This document shows, in pieces, positions 17,036-25,419 of a DNA stretch of 64,000 nucleotides (positions are counted from its first letter, which is position 1; each line of letters starts with the position of its first letter). The position numbers and the translations under genes were made by a program. Below the pieces are notes generated by a model. That model had not been told where the DNA came from. It did not search any database and saw only the letters and a list, made by a program, of their open reading frames with translations. The stretch is from Chitinophagaceae bacterium UBA1953 (GTDB lineage: Bacteria; Bacteroidota; Bacteroidia; Chitinophagales; Chitinophagaceae): positions 1-64,000 of the forward strand of contig DDEN01000024.1 of assembly GCA_002336115.1 (NCBI GenBank), given 5' to 3'.

Positions 17036-17947
17036 ATGTGGGAACCGTATAAAAAAGGATTTAAAGCCTATCTGCAACTGGAACGATCTCTGAGTGAAAA
17101 CTCAGTAGATGCTTATTTTCACGATGTTGAAATGCTTACCCAATTCCTGCAGGCTGTAAACGATCTTAAAAACCCCGAAGCAATTGAATTAAAAGATCTG
17201 CAGCAATTTCTAAAATGGATTACAGAACTTGGCATGAGTGCCGGTAGCCAGGCAAGAATTATTTCAGGGTTGCGACAGTTTTATAAATATTGTTTAACTG
17301 AACAGATTACGATAAAAGATCCTACTGCCCTGCTGGATGCGCCAAAATTGAAACGTTCATTACCTGATACGTTGAGTTATGAAGAAATTGAAAGCATCAT
17401 TAACCAGATTGATTTAAGCAAACCCGAAGGCGGAAGAAACAAAGCCATTCTTGAAACCATGTACAGTTGTGGCTTACGTGTAAGTGAAGTGGTGAACCTG
17501 AAGATATCAAACTTATATCTTGATGTTGGTTTTATTCGTGTAATTGGCAAGGGCGATAAAGAACGGCTTGTACCAATTGGCAGCAGCGCTATTAAATACA
17601 TTAACATTTACAGGGATGATATACGCCGGCACATGAATATAAAACCAGGTAAAGAAGATTTTTTGTTTCTGAACAGGAATGGTAATCCGTTAACAAGGGT
17701 AATGATTTTTCTCATCATCAAACAACTGGCTTTCGAAGCAGGAATAAAGAAAACCATTTCACCTCACACTTTCCGGCATTCATTTGCAACGCATCTTGTG
17801 GAAGGTGGTGCAGATTTACGTGCAGTACAGGAAATGCTAGGACACGAAAGTATTACCACCACTGAAATCTATACACATTTAGACAGGGAGTATCTGCGCT
17901 CAACATTAGAAAAATATCATCCGGGTTTTTGGGAAAAATCTTCGTAA
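17036..17947 (+). CDS. xerD: Tyrosine recombinase XerD
   Basis: 303 residues. The N-terminal SAM-like core-binding domain occupies about 1-90 and the catalytic domain about 110-295. The catalytic residues are visible: Arg in SCGLRVSEV, Lys in RVIGKGDKERLVP, H-x-x-R in HTFRHSFATH, His in LGHESITTTEIYTH, with the nucleophile Tyr in the same segment. Length and context (housekeeping region, no element nearby) indicate the chromosome-dimer resolvase acting at dif rather than a phage integrase. It could also be the XerC paralogue; the two are hard to separate by eye. Confidence 0.9.
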   Translation: MWEPYKKGFKAYLQLERSLSENSVDAYFHDVEMLTQFLQAVNDLKNPEAIELKDLQQFLKWITELGMSAGSQARIISGLRQFYKYCLTEQITIKDPTALLDAPKLKRSLPDTLSYEEIESIINQIDLSKPEGGRNKAILETMYSCGLRVSEVVNLKISNLYLDVGFIRVIGKGDKERLVPIGSSAIKYINIYRDDIRRHMNIKPGKEDFLFLNRNGNPLTRVMIFLIIKQLAFEAGIKKTISPHTFRHSFATHLVEGGADLRAVQEMLGHESITTTEIYTHLDREYLRSTLEKYHPGFWEKSS

Positions 17948-18203
17948 CAGCATTTTACATCAAGTCTGATAACCATCTCACTACCTCTGTGGGTTTATTT
18001 ATTATGATGCCGGTATTTAAGCCGCAAATTCTGCATGCAATAAGTAAACAAAAATATTTGCAACACTTCATGATCCAAATTCAATTAAAAAAGAAAAACA
18101 AATTATATCAAGCAAAATAAGCTGGGTGGAATTATGCCATAGACTCTGCCATACGATAAGCTTTCAGATGGTTTGCTGAATGTGATTGATAAAGCTGAAA
18201 AAA

Positions 18204-18248
18204 ACAGAAACACAGATAACGCTGATGGAACAGATCATCGCAGATAAG
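18204..18248 (+). repeat. Dispersed GAT-rich repeat, copy 2
   Basis: Starts acagaaacacagataacgct and continues gatggaacagatcatcgcag. It shares the phased GAT triplets and the gcagat end with the other copies. Confidence 0.6.
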
Positions 18249-18387
18249 AAATAAATTGTACTATTATCAGCTAATATTGGGCTTGCCGAATTCTATTTGG
18301 CTTTAGCTGTTAACTTTATAATCAGTTTTTCAAATTCCTTCAACCTATTCTTATCAAATAAACATCCCCACTAACTTCTATAAAACA

Positions 18388-18419
18388 AAACGGTCTGTTG
18401 CAAAAGCAACAGACCGTTT
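18388..18419 (-). terminator. Intrinsic terminator, 14-bp perfect stem
   Basis: aaacggtctgttgc pairs with gcaacagaccgttt around a four-base loop. On the minus strand it is followed by ttttgtttt, so it ends the heavy-metal-domain gene. Confidence 0.85.
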
Positions 18420-18434
18420 CTTTATCATCATCCA

Positions 18435-18794
18435 TTAATTCTTTTTGGGAGGGCCGCCACCATCGGCTTCACGTTTGCAACATTGGGGTAAGCGTTTGTA
18501 CTGCTCTGGTTCTGCTGTTACATCATCTGCATCAAAACCAAGATTGGCAATCGCAGTTTTAATGTTTTCAAGATTGGTACGGTCGCTGAGGTAAGTTACT
18601 GTTGTAATTTTTTTGCGGATATCAACCACAATCTTCGCCACACCTTCTTCTGTTTTCATAAATTTTTCAATACGGTCTTTACATTCCACACACTGGGCCT
18701 GCGGCGTTTTAATCTGCACCACAACAGGTTTCTTAAACTGTGAAAAACCAGCAACAGTTATCAGTACAAATATTGAAACAAGAATACTCTTCAT
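18435..18794 (-). CDS. Secreted heavy-metal-associated (HMA) domain protein
   Basis: 119 residues with a signal peptide (MKSILVSIFVLITVAGFSQ). The HMA ferredoxin-like fold contains the C-x-x-C metal site in QCVECKDRIEKFM (about residue 35). The rest of the fold is seen as beta-alpha-beta (VVDIRKKITTVTYL, then ENIKTAIANLGFDADD). The C-terminus has an extra CC and a Gly/Pro/Lys tail. It probably binds copper or another soft metal in the periplasm. It is followed by a strong terminator and lies 21 bases from pyrE. Confidence 0.8.
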   Translation of the reverse strand: MKSILVSIFVLITVAGFSQFKKPVVVQIKTPQAQCVECKDRIEKFMKTEEGVAKIVVDIRKKITTVTYLSDRTNLENIKTAIANLGFDADDVTAEPEQYKRLPQCCKREADGGGPPKKN

Positions 18795-18815
18795 GTTATT
18801 TTTTCTATGAATATA

Positions 18816-19448
18816 TCAATTTACATTCCAATGTGCAGGATCGGCACTCCATTTTAACAAAACATCCTGTTCTGATGCTTCCACAATATGTTTATCAATA
18901 GCAAGACCAATGAGCGTTGGATAATTGGTGAGCGAACGGTATTCAACTCCGGCTTTTGCAAACGCATCTTTTGCCACATCAAACCCATAGTTAAAGATGG
19001 ATACCATGCCTATTACCTCCACTCCTGCCTGCCTCAGCACTTCCACCACTTCCAGGCTGCTTTTTCCTGTAGAGATGAGATCTTCCACCACCACTACTTT
19101 TTGACCGGGCTCGTAAAAACCTTCAATCTGGTTGCCTAAGCCATGCTCTTTTGGTTTTGGACGAACGTAGATGTAAGGTAGCTTGAGCTGATCGGCCGCC
19201 ATTGCTCCCCATGCAATACCAGCTGTGGCAACGCCTGCAAGCAGTTCGGCCTCGGGAAACTGGTCGAAAATAACATTACACATTTCGCTTTTTACAAACT
19301 CCCGTACATGCGGAAACGACAATACTTTGCGGTTATCGCAATAGATGGGACTCTTCCATCCGCTTGCCCATGTAAAAGGTTCTTTTACATTTAAACGGAT
19401 GGCCTTAACTTGTAACAGCTTTTCAGCTACGGCTTGTTCATTTGTCAT
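18816..19448 (-). CDS. pyrE: Orotate phosphoribosyltransferase
   Basis: 210 residues. The PRPP-binding loop VVVVEDLISTGKSSLEV is at about 120-136, and the N-terminal FTWASGWKSPIYCDNRKVLS segment is typical of OPRTases. It converts orotate and PRPP to orotidine monophosphate in pyrimidine synthesis. A dihydroorotase-family gene lies far away at the right end of the window, so pyrimidine genes are not clustered here. It is divergent from the Nudix gene. Confidence 0.95.
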   Translation of the reverse strand: MTNEQAVAEKLLQVKAIRLNVKEPFTWASGWKSPIYCDNRKVLSFPHVREFVKSEMCNVIFDQFPEAELLAGVATAGIAWGAMAADQLKLPYIYVRPKPKEHGLGNQIEGFYEPGQKVVVVEDLISTGKSSLEVVEVLRQAGVEVIGMVSIFNYGFDVAKDAFAKAGVEYRSLTNYPTLIGLAIDKHIVEASEQDVLLKWSADPAHWNVN

Positions 19449-19491
19449 GGCGCAAATTTGAGATTAGAAATCCGAAATTTGAAATTTACTT

Positions 19492-20112
19492 ATGTACATC
19501 AAAATCTATTTTGGCGAGAAACCGGTCTTCCTCTGTAACGAGGTGGATGATACTATTCGTGAATACATGCATCACCCCGATGCTGTTTTTATTGATGAAA
19601 TCAATAACAACGCCATTAAATCGCTGCTGCACGAAATTGCAAAAGAAGAATTTCATGCCGGTGTTTTATTAGATGCCGATCTTGAGAAGCTGAAGAAAGC
19701 ATTCTTTAAACATTTTACACAGGTAACTGCTGCAGGTGGTTTGGTGGAAAATGAAAAAGCGGAAGTGATGCTGATTTTCAGAAGAGGAAAATGGGATTTA
19801 CCCAAGGGTAAATTAGATAAAGGTGAAACCATTGAACAATGTGCAGTACGTGAGGTGGAAGAAGAAACCAGCTTAAAAGATATACAGCTAAAAAAACTGC
19901 TGACTATTACTTATCATACTTACAATGAGTTTGGTAAGCACATCCTCAAAGATTCGCATTGGTATAAGATGAAGATTAAAGGCGTGCAGAACATTATTCC
20001 GCAAACAGAAGAAGACATTACCGAAACAAGATGGGTGAAAAAGAAAGATCTGAAAGAGTATATGAACAATACGTTTCCTTCGGTTAAAGATGTGCTGGGT
20101 TTATTAAAATGA
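19492..20112 (+). CDS. NUDIX hydrolase
   Basis: 206 residues. An N-terminal extension of about 75 residues precedes the Nudix domain. The Nudix box is GKLDKGETIEQCAVREVEEETSL (positions about 103-125, written here in part: GKLDKGETIEQCAVREVEEE), fitting Gx5Ex7REUxEE except that the final Gly is Thr. It would hydrolyse a nucleoside-diphosphate-linked substrate, unknown. Its 3' end overlaps the convergent coaD gene by nine bases. Confidence 0.8.
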   Translation: MYIKIYFGEKPVFLCNEVDDTIREYMHHPDAVFIDEINNNAIKSLLHEIAKEEFHAGVLLDADLEKLKKAFFKHFTQVTAAGGLVENEKAEVMLIFRRGKWDLPKGKLDKGETIEQCAVREVEEETSLKDIQLKKLLTITYHTYNEFGKHILKDSHWYKMKIKGVQNIIPQTEEDITETRWVKKKDLKEYMNNTFPSVKDVLGLLK

Positions 20113-20583
20113 TTTTTTAAGAATGGTGTTGTTTACAACTTTGGGTAAGAACTGAGATGTATCGCCACCGTTGCGTATTACATCACGCACAAGTGTGGAC
20201 GCTACCGAAGTATATTGTGGTAAACAGGTAAGAAAAATTGTTTCAATGTCTTTATCAAGACTGCGGTTCATATCAGCAATCGCTTTTTCATATTCAAAAT
20301 CGTTGACGTAACGGATACCACGCAAAATAAACTTTGCATCAACTTTTTTACAGCAGTCGACTGTTAATCCTTCGTACACAATTGCATCCACTCTCGGTTC
20401 ATCCTTAAAAATTTCTTTCACCCACTCTATTCTTTGCTCTTCGCTGAACATAGGCACTTTACCTGAGTTGCGCCCGATACCGATATAAAGTTTATCAAAC
20501 AGATCAAGTGAACGGTAAATGATATCGAGATGGCCAACTGTAATTGGATCAAAGGTTCCGGGAAACAGGCAAATCCGTTGCAT
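20104..20583 (-). CDS. coaD: Phosphopantetheine adenylyltransferase
   Basis: 159 residues, normal length. The N-terminal GTFDPITVGHLDII contains the T/HxGH nucleotidyl-transfer motif. RGIRYVNDFEYEKAIADMNR is the conserved substrate-binding block. TSVASTLVRDVIRNGGD near the C-terminus is the (I/V)SST.VRE-type motif. It makes dephospho-CoA from 4'-phosphopantetheine and ATP. It converges with the Nudix gene by a nine-base overlap. Confidence 0.95.
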   Translation of the reverse strand: MQRICLFPGTFDPITVGHLDIIYRSLDLFDKLYIGIGRNSGKVPMFSEEQRIEWVKEIFKDEPRVDAIVYEGLTVDCCKKVDAKFILRGIRYVNDFEYEKAIADMNRSLDKDIETIFLTCLPQYTSVASTLVRDVIRNGGDTSQFLPKVVNNTILKKSF

Positions 20584-20654
20584 GTGTGTTATTTAAAACC
20601 GAATATCGACGAATTGAATGAAAAAATTAAAATTATGGGCAGGAAATTTCATAA

Positions 20655-21272
20655 TTACTTATTGCCGGGTCGTTTATATTTTCGTAATGGCCGCAGGAAT
20701 GTTATTCTTCTTACCGTTTGAAATCTTGTTGCCACCTGCTGCCATCCTGCTGAAGAACTTTTCCATACAATGAAATGAAGATGAGGAAAAGCTGTATAGC
20801 CTGTTTTACCACTGTATGCAATGGGCTAACCTTGTACAACTGTATCACCTACTTTTACCATCGCTCCGTTTTGTTTTAAATGCCAGTAACCGGCTCTTGA
20901 TCCATCGTTGTGCTGAATGATGACCATGTTACCATCAGGACGATATTTTTTATTCAGTCTGCCCTTGTTACTATCTTGTTTAACACGTACCACTACTCCA
21001 CCCCGTGCAGCACAGATGATGGTTCCCCTCTTCATTTTAAAATCAAGAGCAGCCCTATTTTTGTGTGAGAAATGGCTGAAGTAACCTTGTACCATTCTGT
21101 GTTTTTTTCCTGCTTCATAAGGAAGCGTGTAAACAAAACTGGTATCATCTTTTATTTTTCCTTTCTGCAACTGAATGAATTCATTGCGACGGGTATCTTT
21201 GCTGACGGTACAGGAAGTTACCTGAAAGAACAGAGTAACCAAGAAAAAACTATAACACGTTCGATCACACAT
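20655..21272 (-). pseudogene. M23 (LytM-type) peptidase lipoprotein interrupted by an in-frame TAG
   Basis: Starting at the ATG at 21272, the product has a lipoprotein-like signal (CYSFFLVTLFFQVTSC) and then the M23 domain: FSHKNRAALDFKMKRGT with the first His and Asp ligands. The sequence reads GDTVVQG and meets a TAG at 20826-20828. It then continues in the same frame with PIAYSGKTGYTAFPHLHF, which holds the catalytic H-x-H, and 42 more codons to a TAA at 20655. Family members have Gln at the stop position (GQPIAYSG), so a CAG-to-TAG change explains it. Either the gene is dead, the stop is suppressed, or it is a sequence error. It would cleave peptidoglycan peptides. Confidence 0.85.
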
Positions 21273-21284
21273 TTTCACAAAAAT

Positions 21285-21307
21285 AAAGCGGGAAAAATTC
21301 CCGCTTT
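21285..21307 (-). terminator. Intrinsic terminator after rpmE2
   Basis: aaagcgggaa and ttcccgcttt form a ten-bp stem with a three-base loop, followed on the minus strand by atttttg. It separates rpmE2 from the M23 gene, supporting the internal start of the latter. Confidence 0.8.
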
Positions 21308-21356
21308 GAGCATTTATAATTTTTAGTCGCTTGAAGCACTCCAACCCTTCTTCGGC

Positions 21357-21608
21357 TTATGATTTCTTAGCGTATTTTTTCTTGAATTTATCAATACGTC
21401 CGGCAGTATCAACCAGGATATTCTGACCAGTAAAGAAAGGATGACTGGTACTCGAAATTTCTAACTTAATGAGCGGATACTCATTGCCATCTTCCCATTT
21501 AACTGTTTCTTTTGAAGGGGCAGTTGAACGGGTTAAGAATGAATAGCCATTACTCATGTCCTTAAACACTACAAAGCGGTAATTTGCCGGATGAAGTTCT
21601 TTTTTCAT
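21357..21608 (-). CDS. rpmE2: Ribosomal protein bL31, type B
   Basis: 83 residues from the ATG at 21608 (MKKELHPANYRFVVFKDMSNG), the expected length. Longer in-frame upstream sequence is leader. The Cys residues of the zinc-binding A form are absent and the conserved STSHPFFTGQ motif is present, so this is the zinc-independent type B. It is a component of the 50S subunit bridging to the 30S head. A perfect promoter element lies about 60 bases upstream and a terminator downstream, so it is monocistronic. Confidence 0.95.
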   Translation of the reverse strand: MKKELHPANYRFVVFKDMSNGYSFLTRSTAPSKETVKWEDGNEYPLIKLEISSTSHPFFTGQNILVDTAGRIDKFKKKYAKKS

Positions 21609-21667
21609 ATTCTGGGAGTTTTCAGCACGGATTTGGCCGTGCATTATTATTTTTTTAAATGAAGCCG

Positions 21668-21699
21668 CAAAATTAAGGGTTACAGCCCTTACAGCCAAA
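21668..21699 (-). promoter_or_regulatory. Promoter of rpmE2
   Basis: On the minus strand TTTG, 20 bases, then TAATTTTG: an exact match to both halves of the Bacteroidetes consensus. It puts transcription start near 21661, about 50 bases before the rpmE2 ATG, and downstream of the structured element at 21733-21875. Confidence 0.65.
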
Positions 21700-21732
21700 T
21701 GATTTTTGACCTGCCTCGCCGGGTAAGCATAA

Positions 21733-21875
21733 AAAAAGAAGCACCAAATTAATCCTTATATCTGCTTTCGCTTTTATACTAACTAACCCAGTGCTTCCTG
21801 GAATCAGCTTCATCTTTTTAAGGATTTCCGCTGCTCCGTCCGCTTTCTCATTTTATTTTACTAAAACTTTCTGCG
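21733..21875 (-). ncRNA. Candidate small structured RNA upstream of rpmE2
   Basis: Transcribed leftwards, the end of this stretch forms a long stem. GAAGCAC pairs with GTGCTTC, and inside it GGGTTAGT can pair with ATTAATTT through several G-T pairs. A GCGAAAGC hairpin sits at the centre, and seven T follow directly. Upstream, AAATCCTT can pair instead with AAGGATT, an alternative that would break the terminator stem. A promoter-like TTTG-N21-TAGATTTA lies at about 21885-21920. The element is insulated from yajQ by a terminator and from rpmE2 by that gene's own promoter. It does not resemble tmRNA, RNase P or SRP RNA as far as I can judge. Confidence 0.35.
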
Positions 21876-21969
21876 GTATTGTGATATAAATCTACAATTA
21901 AAAAATAACCGGTTCCAAATTTTTACACTGTTTGATATGCACCAGTTCCGCACCCTGTAATGCACAAAA

Positions 21970-21990
21970 AAAGCCCGAAAAACGGGCTTT
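21970..21990 (-). terminator. Intrinsic terminator of the YajQ-type gene
   Basis: aaagcccg and cgggcttt with a five-base loop, followed on the minus strand by a run of T. Confidence 0.85.
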
Positions 21991-21999
21991 GTAAACAGT

Positions 22000-22491
22000 T
22001 TATGAACGCATATTCTCATACTGCAGCGGAATTCCGAGGTTCCATCCTTTGGATGCCTGAATTACTTCCTGTAGATCGTCAATTTTCTTTCCTGTTACCC
22101 TCACAATATCATCATTAATGGATGCCTGCACCTTCAGGCCACTGTCTTTAATCTGCTTTACAATCTTCTTGGCATCTTCCTGCTTAATACCGTTTCTTAC
22201 AAATATTTCCTGCTTCACCAGCTTTCCGCTTTGATAAGGTTCCTTGCCCTGATCAAAAGCTTCGGGAGCAATACCCTGCTTATGAGCTCTGCTGATAAGC
22301 ACATCAACTAACTGGCGGAGTTTCATTTCATCTTCCACCTCAATACTGATCTTAAATTCTTTTCTGTTCAGATCAATTACCACATGGCTCCCTTTAAAAT
22401 CAAACCTGTTGGTAATTTCTTTTGTTGTAACGTTTACGGCATTATCCAACGCCTGTGCATCTACTTTACTAACTATATCAAACGAAGGCAT
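22000..22491 (-). CDS. YajQ-family nucleotide-binding protein
   Basis: 163 residues, the normal length. The N-terminus MPSFDIVSKVDAQALDNAVN and the internal NRFDFKGS are diagnostic of the YajQ/UPF0234 family. The fold is two RNP-like alpha/beta domains. Family members bind cyclic di-GMP or tRNA and nucleotides; which applies in this phylum is not known. A terminator follows directly. Confidence 0.9.
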   Translation of the reverse strand: MPSFDIVSKVDAQALDNAVNVTTKEITNRFDFKGSHVVIDLNRKEFKISIEVEDEMKLRQLVDVLISRAHKQGIAPEAFDQGKEPYQSGKLVKQEIFVRNGIKQEDAKKIVKQIKDSGLKVQASINDDIVRVTGKKIDDLQEVIQASKGWNLGIPLQYENMRS

Positions 22492-22594
22492 AACTGGTTA
22501 TTTTTTGTAGTAATTTTTTGTTGTTGAAGTTTGGTACAAATGTACTTGTTCGCTTTTATCTTTTCAACTGAACCGGAAATTTTTGAAAGGAGAA

Positions 22595-22614
22595 ACCCCG
22601 GTAGAAACCGGGGT
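22595..22614 (-). terminator. Probable terminator of the outer-membrane receptor gene
   Basis: accccgg and ccggggt form a stem around tagaaa; on the minus strand it is followed by ttctcctttc, a weak T-rich tail. Confidence 0.5.
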
Positions 22615-22654
22615 CGACAATCAACATGAGAATATGTGCTAAATTGTGAAATGA

Positions 22655-25105
22655 CTAATTTTCACCGCCGCCTTTAACCCTGTTCTGCTCATCGCCTGCT
22701 CCACCTGCTTTACGACGGTTGTTGCTGTTTACTTTGCCTTTGCTGAAGCGGTAAGTAAATGTGATGGATGCCACCCTCGAATCGCCATATTGCTGAAACT
22801 GTGTATTAACAGCTCCATACTGAATATCGCCTTTAAATTTCTGGCTCCAAAATACGTCTCTTACATTCAAACGCAAGGTTGCTTTTTCCTTCAGTAAGGT
22901 TTTGCTTACTCCGGCATTCATTGTTCCAAAAGAGCCGATGCGAAATACACCCTCAGGTGTTGCAGTTCTGTAAAAACCGCTGATTTCTGCATTCCATCCT
23001 TTCTTGAATTTGTATGATGCAGAAGCATTAAACATAGCAGTTGTTCCTTCAATAGTAACAAAGGTGTTGTTTACAATTCCATTGAATTTGTTATTTGAAA
23101 CATTTATATAAATATTGCCACTAAAACTTTTTATCTGTTTATAAGCGCTTATTGCAATACCTATCTGCTGACGTTTAGCTATATTGGCCGTACGTACATA
23201 GGTTTGATTGGTTTGCTCGTTTTGTTCCAATACCTGCTGAATAATATCCTTCGTTTTGGTGAAGTTTACAGTAGCTGTAATGAAATTGTTGTAAGTGTAA
23301 CTCATTTCAATATTATGACTGAATTCTGGCTTCAGATATGGATTGCCTGATTCAAAAGTGTATCGGTCTAAAAACTCTACAAAAGGATTCAGACTTTGAT
23401 AATCGGGTCGGTTAATACGGCGACCATAATTTAAGCTCAGATTATTTTTTTCATTTACTGCATATTGCACATAAGCAGTTGGAAATAACTTTGTATAATT
23501 TAAAGTAAATTTTTCTCCGGTTGTTTTTTGATCGCCATGAGCAACTGTATTTTCAAGGCGCAACCCGAACTGACCTGTTACTTTTTTACCAAACGGGCGG
23601 CTGTAGTTTGCATAAGCTGCGTTAATATTTTCATCATAAACAAAATGATTGCTGCGGCCGTAATCACGAACGAGTTTGTTATTAATTAAACTGTCGTACA
23701 CAGCATTGTTATCTGTTTCTACAAAACTGGTTTTAAAACCGGCTTCAAATTTTGCACCTTTCTTTAATGGATGAACATAATCAACTTTTGCGCTGTAAAT
23801 ATTGATTGTTTGTGGCAGATTACCATACAAAGTATCGGGGAACATCAGCGGATTTCCTGAAGCATCAAAATAATAATTGCTGATGTTTTGTTTATTGGGC
23901 GCATTGTAATAAATATAATCGAGATCAGCAGTCAGTTCCTTACCGGTGCTGTCGAACTGATGGCGGAAATTAAGATTACCGCTGAAATTTTTCCACGTAC
24001 TCCTGCTTTCAGATTTTGCATAGGTTTTGCTCATCAATACATCACTTGCATCCGAAATATTTATGTCACTTTCATTCCTGAAAACACCGGGGTTGTAAAA
24101 CCCGTTTACAACTGCGCCAACTGTTGTTTTCTTACTTATATAATAATCGGCACCAAGTTTTGCATTATTCGATGTTCCGATGTTACGCATTTTTGATACC
24201 TGGTCGAATTTTGAAAGAACTTCTTTTGTCCCTTCATCCGAAAATTTGCGTTGAATTGAAAGGTTTTGAAAATGATTTCTTTCATAGCGGCTGTAGTTTC
24301 CAAACAGGTTAAGCTTATTTTTTCTGTAATTGAACGTGATGTTCTGATTATTTCTTGCATAAATTCCCTGCGAATAGCCAGCAGTAACAGTTACATTATA
24401 GCCAAACTGTTTTGTTTTTTTGGTTTTAATATTGATAATGCCGCTGTTACCTGCTGCATCGTATTTTGCAGGAGGGTTCGTCATAATTTCAATCTGATCT
24501 AACTGTACTCCCTGTAGGCTGCGGAGATAATTCACCAGATCGGTGCCCGATAAATAGGCGGGTTTGCCATCAATAAACACCTGTACACCTGTTTTTCCTT
24601 TTAAGCTGATATTTCCATCTTTATCAACAGAAACGCCTGGTGATTTTTCAAGTACTTCAAGAGCATTAGCTCCCGCATTGGTTGGCGATGCGTCAACATT
24701 TACTACCAGCTTATCGGCCTTTTGTTCAAACAGAGGCTTTTTACCAGTAATTACAAGTTCCTTCATGTTCTTCGATTCAGGAAGCATAACCAGGGCTGGC
24801 ACTTTTGTATCGGCACCATCCCTGATATGCAAAACTTCAGAAATTATTTTTTTGTACCCAACAGATGATGCTATCAGCAGGTAAGCTCCATCTTTCACTG
24901 ATTCAAACACAAAAGCACCGTCACTTGCTGATAAAGATGCCTTAACCAAAAGCGTATCCTTTGCCTTGTAAAGTGAAACAGTAACTCCCTGTACGGGCTT
25001 CTGTAACTCGTCAGTTACCTTGCCCGTTACTTTTGAAAGATTTTGGGAAAACGAAGCTGATGAAAAGGTCAGCAAAACTGTGAGTAAGAAAAATAACTTC
25101 TTCAT
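22655..25105 (-). CDS. Outer-membrane beta-barrel receptor (TonB-dependent-like)
   Basis: 816 residues with a signal peptide (MKKLFFLLTVLLTFSSASFSQ). A carboxypeptidase-regulatory beta-sandwich lies at about 25-110 (VTGKVTDELQKPVQGVTVSLY). A plug domain follows at about 120-225 (VLEKSPGVSVDKDGNISLKG, then GVQVFIDGKPAYLSG, PPAKYDAAGNSGIINIKTKK). The rest is a large barrel of the OMP_b-brl_3 type, ending basic and glycine-rich rather than in a typical aromatic. Such proteins import or bind unknown substrates; no SusD partner is adjacent. A second gene of the same kind lies at 51902. Confidence 0.85.
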   Translation of the reverse strand: MKKLFFLLTVLLTFSSASFSQNLSKVTGKVTDELQKPVQGVTVSLYKAKDTLLVKASLSASDGAFVFESVKDGAYLLIASSVGYKKIISEVLHIRDGADTKVPALVMLPESKNMKELVITGKKPLFEQKADKLVVNVDASPTNAGANALEVLEKSPGVSVDKDGNISLKGKTGVQVFIDGKPAYLSGTDLVNYLRSLQGVQLDQIEIMTNPPAKYDAAGNSGIINIKTKKTKQFGYNVTVTAGYSQGIYARNNQNITFNYRKNKLNLFGNYSRYERNHFQNLSIQRKFSDEGTKEVLSKFDQVSKMRNIGTSNNAKLGADYYISKKTTVGAVVNGFYNPGVFRNESDINISDASDVLMSKTYAKSESRSTWKNFSGNLNFRHQFDSTGKELTADLDYIYYNAPNKQNISNYYFDASGNPLMFPDTLYGNLPQTINIYSAKVDYVHPLKKGAKFEAGFKTSFVETDNNAVYDSLINNKLVRDYGRSNHFVYDENINAAYANYSRPFGKKVTGQFGLRLENTVAHGDQKTTGEKFTLNYTKLFPTAYVQYAVNEKNNLSLNYGRRINRPDYQSLNPFVEFLDRYTFESGNPYLKPEFSHNIEMSYTYNNFITATVNFTKTKDIIQQVLEQNEQTNQTYVRTANIAKRQQIGIAISAYKQIKSFSGNIYINVSNNKFNGIVNNTFVTIEGTTAMFNASASYKFKKGWNAEISGFYRTATPEGVFRIGSFGTMNAGVSKTLLKEKATLRLNVRDVFWSQKFKGDIQYGAVNTQFQQYGDSRVASITFTYRFSKGKVNSNNRRKAGGAGDEQNRVKGGGEN

Positions 25106-25181
25106 TTTGTTTCGGTTTGTTAATGTTTGGTTTAATGGACAATAGTACCCGTTTTTTAATATTACATGCCAAAATTAGGTT

Positions 25182-25196
25182 CTATGTCTTGCATAG
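25182..25196. promoter_or_regulatory. Possible operator (CTATG-N5-CATAG)
   Basis: A short inverted repeat within tctatgtcttgcatagtaca, about 80 bases upstream of the receptor gene. The symmetry fits a dimeric repressor site; no regulator gene is adjacent, so this is weak. Confidence 0.3.
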
Positions 25197-25378
25197 TACA
25201 TTGTTTTGTGTTGAATGGCTTTTCAAACGGATAGCCGGTTTCCAGTAAGTCCGTTGCTTTTTTAATAATTATTTCTATTCTATTTTGAGCTTATTGAGAC
25301 GGCTTTGGCAAAAATCTGTTACTCACAAAGAGATGTTTAAGTAAGAAAGGAGGGATCTACAGATAAACAGAAACAAAA

Positions 25379-25399
25379 AAGGCTCCGAAATGGAGCCTT
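25379..25399 (-). terminator. Intrinsic terminator of lgt
   Basis: aaggctcc and ggagcctt around gaaat, followed on the minus strand by ttttttg. Confidence 0.85.
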
Positions 25400-25419
25400 G
25401 CTATTAGGATTCAGTAATG

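Larger units (their letters stand above)
17948..18434. other. Gene-free stretch with a repeat and a terminator
   Basis: No credible ORF. It holds a copy of the GAT-rich dispersed repeat (18204-18248) and, at the right end, the terminator of the heavy-metal-domain gene (18388-18419). The remainder is AT-rich and unassigned. Confidence 0.6.
25106..25419. other. Intergenic region upstream of the receptor gene
   Basis: AT-rich, no ORF. It contains a small inverted repeat (25182-25196) and the lgt terminator (25379-25399). Nothing else recognised. Confidence 0.5.

Noticed and set aside
20618..20773. 51-codon hydrophobic ORF on the plus strand
   Set aside because: It is antisense to the conserved 3' part of the M23 gene, which explains its openness.
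21673..21813. 46-codon minus-strand ORF (MKLIPGSTGLVSIKAK...)
   Set aside because: It runs through the terminator stem and T-run and into the rpmE2 promoter; the RNA structure explains the sequence better.
21733..21875. tmRNA, RNase P RNA or SRP RNA
   Set aside because: None of their conserved cores is visible, so the stretch is listed only as an unassigned structured RNA.
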